Of a DNA stretch of 43,362 bases, positions 1 to 7,733 are shown piece by piece. The DNA is from OLB7 sp966250335 (GTDB taxonomy: Bacteria; Bacteroidota; Ignavibacteria; OLB7). The translations under genes were made by a program, and so were the position numbers. Position 1 is the stretch's first letter; each line of letters begins with the position of its first letter. The notes beneath the pieces were generated by a model. The model saw nothing but the letters and a program-made list of their open reading frames with translations. It did no database searches and had not been told where the DNA came from. Location: NCBI GenBank assembly GCA_966250335.1, contig CBINGZ010000046.1, positions 1 through 43,362 on the forward strand, written 5' to 3'.

Positions 1-1449
1 GCTCACCGGATTCGGAGCGACGCTCACGATCGCCGTCCCCTCCTCCGACTCCCCACCCGGGACCGAGCTCACCCCCGGAGCCCGATACCCCCCGTCGCGA
101 ACGAGGAGCGTGTCGTCGGGGAAGCCCACCGCCGCGCTCACCATCCTGAAGGAGCCGTTGCGGCGCGTATCGGGGGAGACGTAATACATGGAGCAGCACC
201 CCTTCTCGAACACCAGCTCCCCGATCCCCGCGAAGACGCTGTCCATCGCCGCCGCATCCCGGACGCCGAAGTAGCGACCGCCGGTCTGCGCGGTCAGAAG
301 GCGGAGCGAGTCCTCGGTGTCGAGCAGGAGTCCGATGGCGAACACCGGCACCTCCGCCTGCTGTGCCCGTCGGATCACGGCGCCGATATCGCGCACGGCC
401 GAGCGGTTGTCCTCACCGTCGCTGAGCACCACCACCGCCTTGCGGAACTCCGCCGGTCGCGCCTCGATGTCGTCGATCGCCCGGATGATGGCGTCGTTCA
501 TGGCGGTATAACCGTTGGCGTTGAGTCGATCTATCGCACTGCGTAGCGACGTTCTGCTGGAGGTCCAGTTCTGGTCGAGCGTGGTTCCATCGCTGAACGA
601 GTAGATCGCGGCCTCGTCGATCGGGGTGAGCTTGTCGACGAACTTCTTCCCGGCGGACTTCGTCTCGACGAGCCGGGTCGAGTTGCCGAACGCATCCCTC
701 ATGCTTCCGCTTCTGTCGAACACCATCGCCACGGAGACCGGCATGGTCCGATCGGCGCAGTTGACCGAATCGATTCTGACGGGGACCCCGTTCTCGGTCA
801 GAAGGAGCTTGTCGGCGATCGCCTCGTAGCGGATCGAATCGCGGAGCACCTTCGCCGAAACGCGGATCACCGGGAAGCGGCTGGAGTCGATCGCGCAGAG
901 CTCCAGTTCGGTGATCGGGAGTTCCTCCACCAGCACCGTGAGCATGCCCGAATTGTTGTCGTGAGCATCTCGTTTAACGAGATTCTTGAAATTCCAGTCG
1001 ACGATGGCGGCGGTGACCGGGCGTCCGTTCCCCTGGATCACCGTGGAGTAGCGGTTGGTCGCCGCGTTGAACTCCAGCTTCGGGAAGGGACGTCCGTTGA
1101 TTCTGAGCCCGTGCGAGTCGTACATGCGGTCGTCGCCGACGTAGATCGGGTAGCCCTCGGGGAAGAGTCGCCATTCCGGCTTGTCCCATTCCTCTTTCGG
1201 GAACGAGTAGATCCAGACCGGGTCGACGCTGCTGTTGACCGTATCCTCCCACATCGAGTAGGTCCCCCAGGCGGTGATCCTGTAGCGATGCCGCGCGGAT
1301 GTGGGACTGGGGCTCTGGAGCGTATCGGCCGAGCGGGAGTCGAGATGAAAGGTGTAGGGAAACTGCCGCTGGGCGCGGGCCTCGACGGCAAGGGAGATCA
1401 GGGCAAGGATGACCGCACAGGTTCCACGAAGTAATCTTTTCCAGCACAT
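1..1449 (-). CDS. Secreted von Willebrand factor A protein with T9SS sorting domain (3' end outside window)
   Basis: The reading frame is open from an ATG at 1449 to the left edge (483 codons, no stop). A GGAGGAACCT ribosome-binding site precedes the ATG. The N-terminus is a signal peptide (hydrophobic core about residues 9-22, then EARAQ). Residues 25-240 are a beta-rich region I do not recognise. A von Willebrand A domain follows, with an intact metal-binding DxSxS motif at D245, S247 and S249 (FDRSGSM) and a second conserved segment, VVVLSDGEDN. The last visible residues read VSVAPNPVS, the typical opening of the type IX secretion C-terminal sorting domain (PNP motif). I infer a secreted or surface-attached adhesion or cell-envelope protein. 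The ligand is unknown, and the sorting domain cannot be confirmed because it is cut off. Confidence 0.85.
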   Translation of the reverse strand, partial: MCWKRLLRGTCAVILALISLAVEARAQRQFPYTFHLDSRSADTLQSPSPTSARHRYRITAWGTYSMWEDTVNSSVDPVWIYSFPKEEWDKPEWRLFPEGYPIYVGDDRMYDSHGLRINGRPFPKLEFNAATNRYSTVIQGNGRPVTAAIVDWNFKNLVKRDAHDNNSGMLTVLVEELPITELELCAIDSSRFPVIRVSAKVLRDSIRYEAIADKLLLTENGVPVRIDSVNCADRTMPVSVAMVFDRSGSMRDAFGNSTRLVETKSAGKKFVDKLTPIDEAAIYSFSDGTTLDQNWTSSRTSLRSAIDRLNANGYTAMNDAIIRAIDDIEARPAEFRKAVVVLSDGEDNRSAVRDIGAVIRRAQQAEVPVFAIGLLLDTEDSLRLLTAQTGGRYFGVRDAAAMDSVFAGIGELVFEKGCCSMYYVSPDTRRNGSFRMVSAAVGFPDDTLLVRDGGYRAPGVSSVPGGESEEGTAIVSVAPNPVS

Positions 1450-1633
1450 AGGTTCCTCCGGATCAGAAAGTCAGACGGTGTCGATCGGGTGTCGCGTTCC
1501 GGTACGGGCTTGACAAGGTCCCGGCGGATCAGTTTCATCGGAATCACACTCCCCGCAAAAAAGGTTCGGGGATGGCCGAACATACCAACGCGATACGCCC
1601 GAAGGAAGACAGAAACGGAGGTGAAATCATAAC

Positions 1634-1670
1634 GGCGCGGAGGCCGGCAGTGCGCCGGCCGCTCCGCGCC
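1634..1670 (-). terminator. Strong GC-rich hairpin after the esterase gene
   Basis: A near-perfect inverted repeat: an outer 8-bp arm GGCGCGGA/TCCGCGCC and an inner 7-bp arm GGCCGGC/GCCGGCC, with a GC bulge and a 5-base loop. It begins 6 bases past the esterase stop codon on the minus strand. The sequence after it is only moderately T-rich (GTTATGATTT), so it may act as an imperfect intrinsic terminator or an mRNA 3'-end stabiliser. Confidence 0.55.
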
Positions 1671-1675
1671 GGTTC

Positions 1676-2407
1676 TCAGAAATGTCGGCCCAGGTAGCTG
1701 GGGAGCATCGCCCGCCAGGTCGGCCAGTCGTGCCGCCACTCGTTCCCCCAGACCTCCACGTTGTGCGGAATCCCCTTCATCGCAAGGACTTCGCCGAACG
1801 CTCTGGAGGCCGACGGGTCCTCGTAGGCGCCGGAGCCGGTGATGAAGTGGTAGTTCTTCCCCTGCCTGAGCCGGTTCAGGGTCTCCCCATCCTGCATGTT
1901 CGCCACGTAGTCGACCGGAGAGTTGAAGTAGACGTTCTGATCCCAGTACCCCTTGGTGTATGATTTGAGATCGTAGATGCCGCTCATCGCCACGGTCCCC
2001 TGAAAGAGATCGGGACGGCGGAAGGCAAGGTTGGCGGCATGAAGCGCGCCGAGCGACACTCCCGTGGTGATGATCGGCGTGGAGCCCCCGACGGCGTTCC
2101 GGATGTAGGGGACCACCTCGTTCTCCACATACGCGTTGAACTGCTGATGCCGGCGCGACTTCTGTGTCGGCGGGATGCGATCGTTCAGCCAGCTTTCGGA
2201 GTTGATGGAGTTGATGGAGAAGACCTTGAACTTCCCCTCGTCGATCATCGGGCGGATGGCATCGATCAGATAAAACCGCTCATACTCCAGATAGTCGGCC
2301 GCCGCCGACGGGATCATGAGAAGCGCGAAGCCGTAATGGCCGTAGACCGCGATCTCCATGTTCTTGCCCAGACTCGGACTGTGCCACGAATCGAGAATTC
2401 TTTGCAT
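1676..2407 (-). CDS. Esterase family protein (alpha/beta hydrolase, esterase D/PF00756-like)
   Basis: A protein of 243 residues. The frame continues upstream to 2611, but that part is low-complexity arginine/proline sequence. The ATG at 2407 is preferred because the family signature starts there (WHSPSLGKNMEIAVYGHYG) and a GGGGGA precedes it. The nucleophile elbow is GVSLG (residues 116-120, Ser118), and the HDW motif near the C-terminus (H226) is the likely catalytic histidine. The middle holds the family hallmark NSINSESWLN. No signal peptide is visible, so it is probably cytoplasmic. The natural ester substrate cannot be told from sequence. It is flanked by terminators on both sides, so it is probably transcribed alone. 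Confidence 0.85.
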   Translation of the reverse strand: MQRILDSWHSPSLGKNMEIAVYGHYGFALLMIPSAAADYLEYERFYLIDAIRPMIDEGKFKVFSINSINSESWLNDRIPPTQKSRRHQQFNAYVENEVVPYIRNAVGGSTPIITTGVSLGALHAANLAFRRPDLFQGTVAMSGIYDLKSYTKGYWDQNVYFNSPVDYVANMQDGETLNRLRQGKNYHFITGSGAYEDPSASRAFGEVLAMKGIPHNVEVWGNEWRHDWPTWRAMLPSYLGRHF

Positions 2408-2553
2408 GGTCCCCCGATGATATTGATACGGGATTGATGTCGTGCAGGCCGTCGCCGGGGCCCGAGGGTCCGGAACGGTCGATGCGGAAGGATCTGCCCC
2501 CGCCCTTCGTCGGCCGTCGGGACGGCCCCGGCCGGGGATACGGGACGAAAGAT

Positions 2554-2595
2554 AAAAAAAGCCGGAAGTTGTCGACGCTGCGGTCGGCTTCCGGC
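2554..2595 (-). terminator. Rho-independent terminator of the BON-domain gene
   Basis: Read on the minus strand, GCCGGAAG and CTTCCGGC form an 8-bp perfect stem around a 19-base loop, followed directly by seven T residues. It starts 33 bases after the stop codon of the BON-domain gene. The T-run leads into ATCTTTCG, which resembles a -7 promoter element for the esterase gene downstream. Confidence 0.8.
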
Positions 2596-2628
2596 CTGAT
2601 ATATCGTGCACTATATTCTTCGACTCCC

Positions 2629-3147
2629 TTACGGGGTCGTCCCCCTTCCCGATCCCGTGTCGAGGTTCGATGGGGCTCTGTCGCCGACCTTGAGCGCGTT
2701 GACCACATCACGCACCCCCTTCGCCTTCCTGACCACTTCCTCGGCCATCCTTCTATCCCCCTCGGTCGCCACGGAGCCGACCAGGGTCACATCGCCGTTC
2801 GACTGAAGTTCCGCCTCCACGTTCTCCATCCCCTTCAGTTCGTCCAGCACTCCCTGGATCTGCGACTCGTCGAGGGCGGTTCTGATGCCGGTCACGGCGG
2901 TGTCGATCTTGTCGCCGACCTTCTCCACCCCCCGTTCTATCGTGGCGCCCGTGGAATCGAGCGTTGTCTCCACCTGCTCCGTATCGCTTCTATCGCATCC
3001 GGCCGCCAGCACGATGGCGACGGCGAAGACGAGGATCAGACTCGCCCTGGAAGGCGACGATCCGTTCCCGCTCTCCGTCGCAGGCCCGGACGGCCCCGAT
3101 TGATCTACCGATTGAACTATCTGTCGTGGTTCATTCTCACTGCTCAT
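2629..3147 (-). CDS. BON-domain lipoprotein or membrane-anchored periplasmic protein
   Basis: A protein of 172 residues, starting at an ATG with a GGGAGAGA ribosome-binding site; an in-frame extension to 3246 looks non-coding. Residues 1-34 are polar and rich in Ser and Gly. Residues 36-50 are a hydrophobic segment ending in a lipobox (LAAGC, Cys51). Residues 55-100 are probably helical. Residues 108-153 form one BON domain (GDVTLVGSVATEGD, then VRDVVNALKV). BON domains are thought to bind phospholipid and occur in OsmY-like envelope-stress proteins. The N-region before the lipobox is longer than in classical lipoproteins, so a plain transmembrane anchor is possible. It has its own terminator downstream. 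Confidence 0.8.
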   Translation of the reverse strand: MSSENEPRQIVQSVDQSGPSGPATESGNGSSPSRASLILVFAVAIVLAAGCDRSDTEQVETTLDSTGATIERGVEKVGDKIDTAVTGIRTALDESQIQGVLDELKGMENVEAELQSNGDVTLVGSVATEGDRRMAEEVVRKAKGVRDVVNALKVGDRAPSNLDTGSGRGTTP

Positions 3148-3211
3148 TGCTCTTCTCTCCCGGTTCCATGAATACATTCCCAAACCTTTCTGTAAGAACA
3201 GACCGGAAGAA

Positions 3212-3970
3212 TCATTCGGTTCCTTCCTCGATATCCTCCTCCTCACGGTCGACGTCCGGATCGAGGTCCTTCCGCCGTTTCCTTCCGGCCCCTTCCACCA
3301 CGATCACGAACTCTCCGCGCACCGATCCGCGGGCGTCGTAGAGCGCATGGAGTTCGCCGAGCGTGGCGCGGTTGATCTCCTCATGAACCTTGGTGAGCTC
3401 GCGACAGACGGCGGCGCGGCGATCGGCGCCGCAATGTTCGGAGAGTTCGCGCAGGGTCTTCACGGCGCGGTGGGGGGATTCATAGAGGACGATCGTGCTC
3501 TCGACGGCGGCAAGTCTTGCCAGCATCGTACGGCGTCCCTTCTTATGGGGAAGAAATCCCTCGAAGAGAATGGAGTCGGTGGGAAGTCCGCTCGCGGTCA
3601 CGGCGGCGACGGCGGCGGTAGCTCCGGGGAGCGGCACGACGGTGATTCCGGCCTCGACCGCCCCGGAGATCAGGCGCGTTCCCGGATCGCTGATCCCCGG
3701 CGTTCCCGCGTCGCTCACCAGCGCCACATCGGTTCCGGAGAGAAGCAGGGAGACGAGCTGGGAGACCCGTCCCCGTTCGTTTCCGGCGAAATAACTGATG
3801 AGCCGTTTCTGGGGAAGGTCGAGCAGACGGAGCAGATTCCCCGTGACGCGCGTATCCTCGCAGGCGATCGTATCGACCTCGCGGAGCGTTCTCAACGCCC
3901 GCAGGGTGATATCCTCGAGATTCCCGATCGGCGTCGGTACGATATATAAGGTTCCCTGGGCTGTGGACAT
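3212..3970 (-). CDS. rsmI: 16S rRNA (cytidine-1402 2'-O)-methyltransferase RsmI
   Basis: A protein of 252 residues of the tetrapyrrole-methylase fold. RsmI 2'-O-methylates C1402 in the decoding centre of 16S rRNA with S-adenosylmethionine. Family motifs are PTPIGNLEDIT (residues 12-22), CEDTR (37-41), VSDAGTPGISDPG (85-97), PLPGATA (113-119), GLPTDSILFEGFLP (128-141) and YESPHR (163-168). The start is the ATG at 3970, because MSTAQGTLYIVPTPIG matches the family N-terminus; the frame upstream is the reverse of other sequence. It ends in a short charged tail (KRRKDLDPDVDREEED) after the catalytic core. It lies 50 bases downstream of tadA on the same strand and is probably co-transcribed with it, joining two RNA-modifying enzymes. 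Confidence 0.96.
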   Translation of the reverse strand: MSTAQGTLYIVPTPIGNLEDITLRALRTLREVDTIACEDTRVTGNLLRLLDLPQKRLISYFAGNERGRVSQLVSLLLSGTDVALVSDAGTPGISDPGTRLISGAVEAGITVVPLPGATAAVAAVTASGLPTDSILFEGFLPHKKGRRTMLARLAAVESTIVLYESPHRAVKTLRELSEHCGADRRAAVCRELTKVHEEINRATLGELHALYDARGSVRGEFVIVVEGAGRKRRKDLDPDVDREEEDIEEGTE

Positions 3971-4020
3971 AACGAGTGTGAAATGAGCGCGGAGGGACGG
4001 GCCCGTCCGCGAGGTTCCGA

Positions 4021-4476
4021 CTACGTATCGCGACGTGATTTGAAGAAGGTTCGGAGCAGGGTCGCGCATTCCGCGCCGAGCACGCCGCCGTAGCCCCGCA
4101 CGCGATGGTTCAGACGCGGGTCGGAGGTGATGGAATAGAGGGTCGTGCACGCCCCCGCCTTCGGATCGAACGCCCCGAAGTAGAGCCCTTCGATCCTTGC
4201 CAGGACGATGCCGCCGGCGCACATCGGGCACGGCTCCAGGGTCGCGTAGAGCGAGCAGCCGGTCAGCCGCGCAGCTCCCAGCGTCGCCGAGGCCGCTCGG
4301 ATTGCGATAAGCTCGGCATGGGCCGTGGGGTCGTTCAGGGTCACGATGCTGTTCCCTCCCCGTCCCACGATTTCTCCCTCCCGCACGACGACGGCCCCCA
4401 CGGGGGTTTCTCCCGCGTCGAACGCGGCGCGGGCTTCCGCGATCGCCTCGGCCATGAACCGTTCATGATAGGTCAT
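4021..4476 (-). CDS. tadA: tRNA-specific adenosine deaminase TadA
   Basis: A protein of 151 residues, the usual TadA length. It deaminates A34 to inosine in the wobble position of tRNA-Arg(ACG). The zinc/catalytic motifs are TAHAE (HAE at 53-55) and PCPMC (Cys83, Cys86), with the N-terminal GETPVGAVVV. The ATG at 4476 gives the family start MTYHERFMAEAIAEA. No Shine-Dalgarno sequence precedes it. Instead a TAACTTCG octamer sits 11 bases before the ATG, which would make the transcript nearly leaderless. rsmI follows on the same strand. Confidence 0.96.
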   Translation of the reverse strand: MTYHERFMAEAIAEARAAFDAGETPVGAVVVREGEIVGRGGNSIVTLNDPTAHAELIAIRAASATLGAARLTGCSLYATLEPCPMCAGGIVLARIEGLYFGAFDPKAGACTTLYSITSDPRLNHRVRGYGGVLGAECATLLRTFFKSRRDT

Positions 4477-4479
4477 GCG

Positions 4480-4487
4480 CGAAGTTA
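4480..4487 (-). promoter_or_regulatory. Putative -7 promoter element of tadA (TAACTTCG)
   Basis: On the minus strand TAACTTCG resembles the Bacteroidota -7 box TAnnTTTG. Its first T lies 11 bases before the tadA ATG, so the predicted transcription start would fall at or beside the start codon. No clear -33 TTTG was found. Confidence 0.4.
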
Positions 4488-4601
4488 GCTGTTGCCGGGG
4501 ACTTCCCTCCGCGTCCTTTACCGAACAGGGCTCATCGAACCGCCGGGCACGGAATACGTCGACAACTGTTGGAGGAATGCAGCCGGGTCGGCGCGCCTCC
4601 G

Positions 4602-4609
4602 TATTTTCG
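4602..4609 (+). promoter_or_regulatory. Putative -7 promoter element of the lipoprotein-ribD-yaaW operon (TATTTTCG)
   Basis: TATTTTCG lies 100 bases upstream of the lipoprotein ATG in the 225-bp divergent gap with tadA. It matches the TAnnTTCG pattern seen before other genes in the window. A -33 element is not obvious. Confidence 0.35.
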
Positions 4610-4701
4610 ACGCGCCCGATACCGCGGGCGCCCGCACCGATCGCGGCCGTGAACACGGAATCGATGCAGACGCGAGACGGAATCATTGGGAGAGATCATT
4701 C

Positions 4702-5607
4702 ATGAAGATCATAACGTTTGTTCTTATCGTCGCGGCCGTCGCCCTCGGGGCGGGCTGCGGGAGCACGAAGAAGAGCGCGGAGGTACGCCCTGCGGGGAAG
4801 CCCGCCAAGGTCGATGTTCCTGCCGATTCGCTCGACCCCGCGCTCGACGCGCTCGATCCCGACTTCGTCGCCATGCAGACCGGAGACTCGTACTATCTCG
4901 GCATGGTCGCCGCGGCCGGAGGCGATCCCGATTCCCCCGCCATGGAGGCGCTCCGCTCGATCCGCTGGGTGACCTTTGCGATATATTCTCCCGACGAGAA
5001 GCTGTTGACGTCGCAGTCGACCAACGACATCGTCATGAGCGGAACGCCCGGCAACGTCCGCGGCCGGACGGAACCGGGAGTAGGGGGTTCGGTGACCGCA
5101 TCGGCGGGGTTCGACTGGACCCCGACCGGAGAGGTGATGCCCGGCACCTACGTCCTGATGACCGTCAGAAGCCCTTCCGGCATCATCATGCGTCGCGCCC
5201 CGGTGCTGGACGGAACGGCGGCGAAGACCCCGGTGAAGCCGCTCCGCCTCACGCTCGAATCGCGCAAGCGCGGGATCGGGGTGGAGTTCGTCTTCGGGGT
5301 GGAACGGGTCGGACCGGCCCCCCCCGGAGAGTATATCCCGAGCGGAGAACAATATCGAATCGAGATCACCGGACATTCCGGCGAGACCGTATGGGAATCG
5401 ACCAGGGGAAAGATGAACACGCAGGCGATAGGATCGGTCAGGCCCGCCGAAGTGGGCCGGAAGGTGGAATACATCGAATACTGGGACGGCAGAAGCAAGA
5501 CCACGCGCACGCGACTGGAACCGGGAAGGTACCGGATCATGGCCGTGGTGCCGGCGAAACCGGAACCATACGTACTACGAGAGGAGTTTATCTGGAGTGG
5601 GAACTAG
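4702..5607 (+). CDS. Lipoprotein with a BsuPI-like beta-sandwich domain
   Basis: A protein of 301 residues, starting at the ATG preceded by GGGAGAGATC. The N-terminus is a lipoprotein signal peptide with lipobox LGAGC (Cys19), so the mature protein is a lipid-anchored envelope protein. Residues about 90-190 look like an immunoglobulin-like fold. The C-terminal part (about 195-300) resembles the BsuPI proteinase-inhibitor fold: GEQYRIEITG, GETVWES, then YIEYWDG and LEPGRYRIMAVV. That assignment rests on pattern alone. The stop lies 3 bases before the ribD start, so the two are translationally linked, although no functional link to riboflavin synthesis is obvious. Confidence 0.8.
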   Translation: MKIITFVLIVAAVALGAGCGSTKKSAEVRPAGKPAKVDVPADSLDPALDALDPDFVAMQTGDSYYLGMVAAAGGDPDSPAMEALRSIRWVTFAIYSPDEKLLTSQSTNDIVMSGTPGNVRGRTEPGVGGSVTASAGFDWTPTGEVMPGTYVLMTVRSPSGIIMRRAPVLDGTAAKTPVKPLRLTLESRKRGIGVEFVFGVERVGPAPPGEYIPSGEQYRIEITGHSGETVWESTRGKMNTQAIGSVRPAEVGRKVEYIEYWDGRSKTTRTRLEPGRYRIMAVVPAKPEPYVLREEFIWSGN

Positions 5608-5610
5608 GCA

Positions 5611-6765
5611 ATGAGCATCAACACGACGGACGAAGAGAGCAGGAAGGACCCGCTGGAATTCGATGAGATCATGATGCGCAGGGCGCTCGATCTCGCGCGG
5701 CGGGGAGCAGGTCTGGTAAGTCCGAATCCCATGGTCGGCGCCGTTATCGTCGACCCCTCGGGACGGATCGTCGGCGAGGGAGCCCACGAACGGTTCGGGG
5801 GACCGCACGCCGAGATCAACGCGATGCGATCGGCGCGCGAGAACGGCACGGACGATATATCGGGCGCCACGATGTATGTGACCCTGGAACCGTGCAACCA
5901 TCACGGGAAGACCCCTCCCTGCACGGAGGCGGTGGTCGCCGCAGGGATACGCCGCGTGGTGGTGGCGATGCGCGATCCGAACCCGCTGGTGAGCGGCCAG
6001 GGGAACAAGCGGCTTCGCGAGGCGGGAATCGAGGTCGTGGTGGGAACCCTGGAGCACGAGGCGCGCGCGCTGAACGAGGCATATATCCAGTTCATCAGAA
6101 GCGGGCTCCCCTTCGTGACCCTGAAGGTGGCGCAGACGCTCGACGGATTCATCGCGCTGCCGAACGGCGAGTCGCAATGGATCACCGGCGAACTGGCCAG
6201 AGAACGTGTCCACAGGCTGCGCGCGGCCGCCGACGGCGTGATGGTCGGCATGGGAACGGCGCGCCAGGACGATCCCTCCCTGACGGTACGCTTCGGCGTG
6301 CAGGGGCGGAACCCCAGGAGGATCGTGCTCGACAGAAATCTTGCGCTCCCCCTGACCCTGAAGCTCTTTACCGATGAACATCGCGACAGGACAATAGTCT
6401 TCACGGGTGATGAGCATGTCGGAAGCGAGCGGGCCGGGAACCTGGAGAGTGAAGGTATCCGCGTGATCGGCGTCCCTTCGACGCCGCGCGGGCTGAAGCT
6501 CTCGGAGGTGTTCCGGTCGATCGGGGAGCAGAATATGGCATCCGTTCTGGTGGAGGGAGGGGCGAAACTGGCCGACTCCCTGATCAAGGAGGGATTGCTT
6601 CACAAGCTGATCTTCTTCGTTGCCCCGAAGCTGTTCGGGCACGGCATTACGCCGTTCGGCGGACTGGCGGTGAATCGTGTGGACGACGCCTACAGTTTTA
6701 CGATATACAGGACGGAGATGGTCGGCGAGGATCTTATGATCACGACATATTTACAGAACGTATAA
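5611..6765 (+). CDS. ribD: Bifunctional riboflavin biosynthesis protein RibD (deaminase/reductase)
   Basis: A protein of 384 residues. It converts the GTP-derived pyrimidine intermediate by deamination (EC 3.5.4.26) and side-chain reduction (EC 1.1.1.193). The N-terminal deaminase (about 18-160) carries SPNPMVGAVIV, the catalytic HAE (H66, E68) and the zinc cysteines of EPCNHHGKTPPC (C95, C104). The C-terminal NADPH-dependent reductase (about 168-380) carries LKVAQTLDGF, GTARQDDPSLTVR and LVEGGAKLADSL. Both active sites look intact. It follows the lipoprotein gene by 3 bases and precedes the YaaW-family gene by 26 bases. No FMN riboswitch is visible upstream. Confidence 0.97.
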   Translation: MSINTTDEESRKDPLEFDEIMMRRALDLARRGAGLVSPNPMVGAVIVDPSGRIVGEGAHERFGGPHAEINAMRSARENGTDDISGATMYVTLEPCNHHGKTPPCTEAVVAAGIRRVVVAMRDPNPLVSGQGNKRLREAGIEVVVGTLEHEARALNEAYIQFIRSGLPFVTLKVAQTLDGFIALPNGESQWITGELARERVHRLRAAADGVMVGMGTARQDDPSLTVRFGVQGRNPRRIVLDRNLALPLTLKLFTDEHRDRTIVFTGDEHVGSERAGNLESEGIRVIGVPSTPRGLKLSEVFRSIGEQNMASVLVEGGAKLADSLIKEGLLHKLIFFVAPKLFGHGITPFGGLAVNRVDDAYSFTIYRTEMVGEDLMITTYLQNV

Positions 6766-6791
6766 TCATTCATGGATAGGCAGGGATCGTT

Positions 6792-7565
6792 ATGAAAAAT
6801 CCGGTGTTCGACAAGGATCTGACCCCGTTGTTCAGAGGATGCGACAATGCGGACCTTGATCCGCTGGTCGAGATCATTCTGACCGCCCCCGGCGAGACGC
6901 TGACGCTGAAGGAAACGTACAGGGAGCACAGCGGGGATCATAAATCGTATATCGATGAGATAGTCTACGAGATCACTTCGCTCGGCGGAAACACCCTGGC
7001 GAACCTCGTCAGAGGTCACGGGATTCCGTATGCGGAGATGGTCCGCGACGTCGCCCGCAAGCTCGGGGTTCATCCCCGGGTCACCGACGACACGAAGACA
7101 TTGGAGGAGAAGACGCTGCTGAAGGTTCTGGAGATCAACTACGAGCAGCTCGACGAGGAGGACCGTGTGGCGCTGGCCGAGCTGATGGATCTGGAGAGGG
7201 AGACCACGGAGGATGGGAAGTTCCCGGAGGAGGAGATCAGCCGCAAGCTCGGCGACGCGGCCACATCTCTGGTGGGAGACCGTATCCAGAACGCGATAGA
7301 ACTCGCGGCGCGCTCGGCACGCATCAGGCAGATGTTCCTCTCCACCGTCAGGGCGAGTCTGGCGAAGGTCGGCACCCTCTCGCTCGGCGGCCCGATAAGC
7401 TGGGCGTTCGGAGTGGGTCAGACCGTCTACGAGCTTTTCGGCCCCAACTACGCCCGCACGGTCGGCCTTGTGGCGCAGGTCGGCCTGCTCCGCCAGAAAT
7501 ATATCCAGCGCGAACGCGACGCCGAATCGATCGAGGAGATCGAGACGGAACTGGTGGCTCCGTAG
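6792..7565 (+). CDS. YaaW/UPF0174 (DUF3944-type) family protein
   Basis: A protein of 257 residues. It resembles the E. coli YaaW/UPF0174 family, whose function is not established. Shared features are the N-terminal region with a hydrophobic/Gly motif (EITSLGGNTLANLVRGHG), a central acidic helical region (EEKTLLKVLEINYEQLDEED), and a C-terminal Gly-rich hydrophobic stretch (TLSLGGPISWAFGVG, then YARTVGLVAQVGLLRQKYI) suggesting membrane contact. No signal peptide is seen. It is the last gene of the lipoprotein-ribD operon, followed 20 bases later by a strong terminator. The family call comes from remembered motif order, not a search. Confidence 0.75.
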   Translation: MKNPVFDKDLTPLFRGCDNADLDPLVEIILTAPGETLTLKETYREHSGDHKSYIDEIVYEITSLGGNTLANLVRGHGIPYAEMVRDVARKLGVHPRVTDDTKTLEEKTLLKVLEINYEQLDEEDRVALAELMDLERETTEDGKFPEEEISRKLGDAATSLVGDRIQNAIELAARSARIRQMFLSTVRASLAKVGTLSLGGPISWAFGVGQTVYELFGPNYARTVGLVAQVGLLRQKYIQRERDAESIEEIETELVAP

Positions 7566-7584
7566 CCGGATATCGTGATATGAG

Positions 7585-7618
7585 AGCGCCGGAGGCTTTG
7601 GGCTTCCGGCGCTTTTTT
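7585..7618 (+). terminator. Rho-independent terminator after the yaaW-like gene
   Basis: AGCGCCGGA and TCCGGCGCT form a 9-bp perfect stem with an 11-base loop, followed by TTTTTTG. It starts 20 bases after the stop codon. Confidence 0.9.
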
Positions 7619-7679
7619 GTTGAGGATCGTCCGGAGAAGAGTTGGCGCGCAGGGCGCAGAACCTGCCTCTGTCACGATA

Positions 7680-7710
7680 AAGGGGGGGGAGAAAATCATC
7701 TCCCCCCCTT
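7680..7710. terminator. G8/C7 hairpin between convergent genes
   Basis: AAGGGGGGGGAGA and TCTCCCCCCCTT pair around the loop AAATCA, with one G bulged. The hairpin sits between the plus-strand operon and the minus-strand HsdR-N gene, 24 bases past the latter's stop codon. The T-runs on either side are short (CTTCCTTTTCC on plus, CTTTATCG on minus). It probably terminates transcription from both directions. Confidence 0.6.
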
Positions 7711-7733
7711 CCTTTTCCTCCGAATGCGACACA

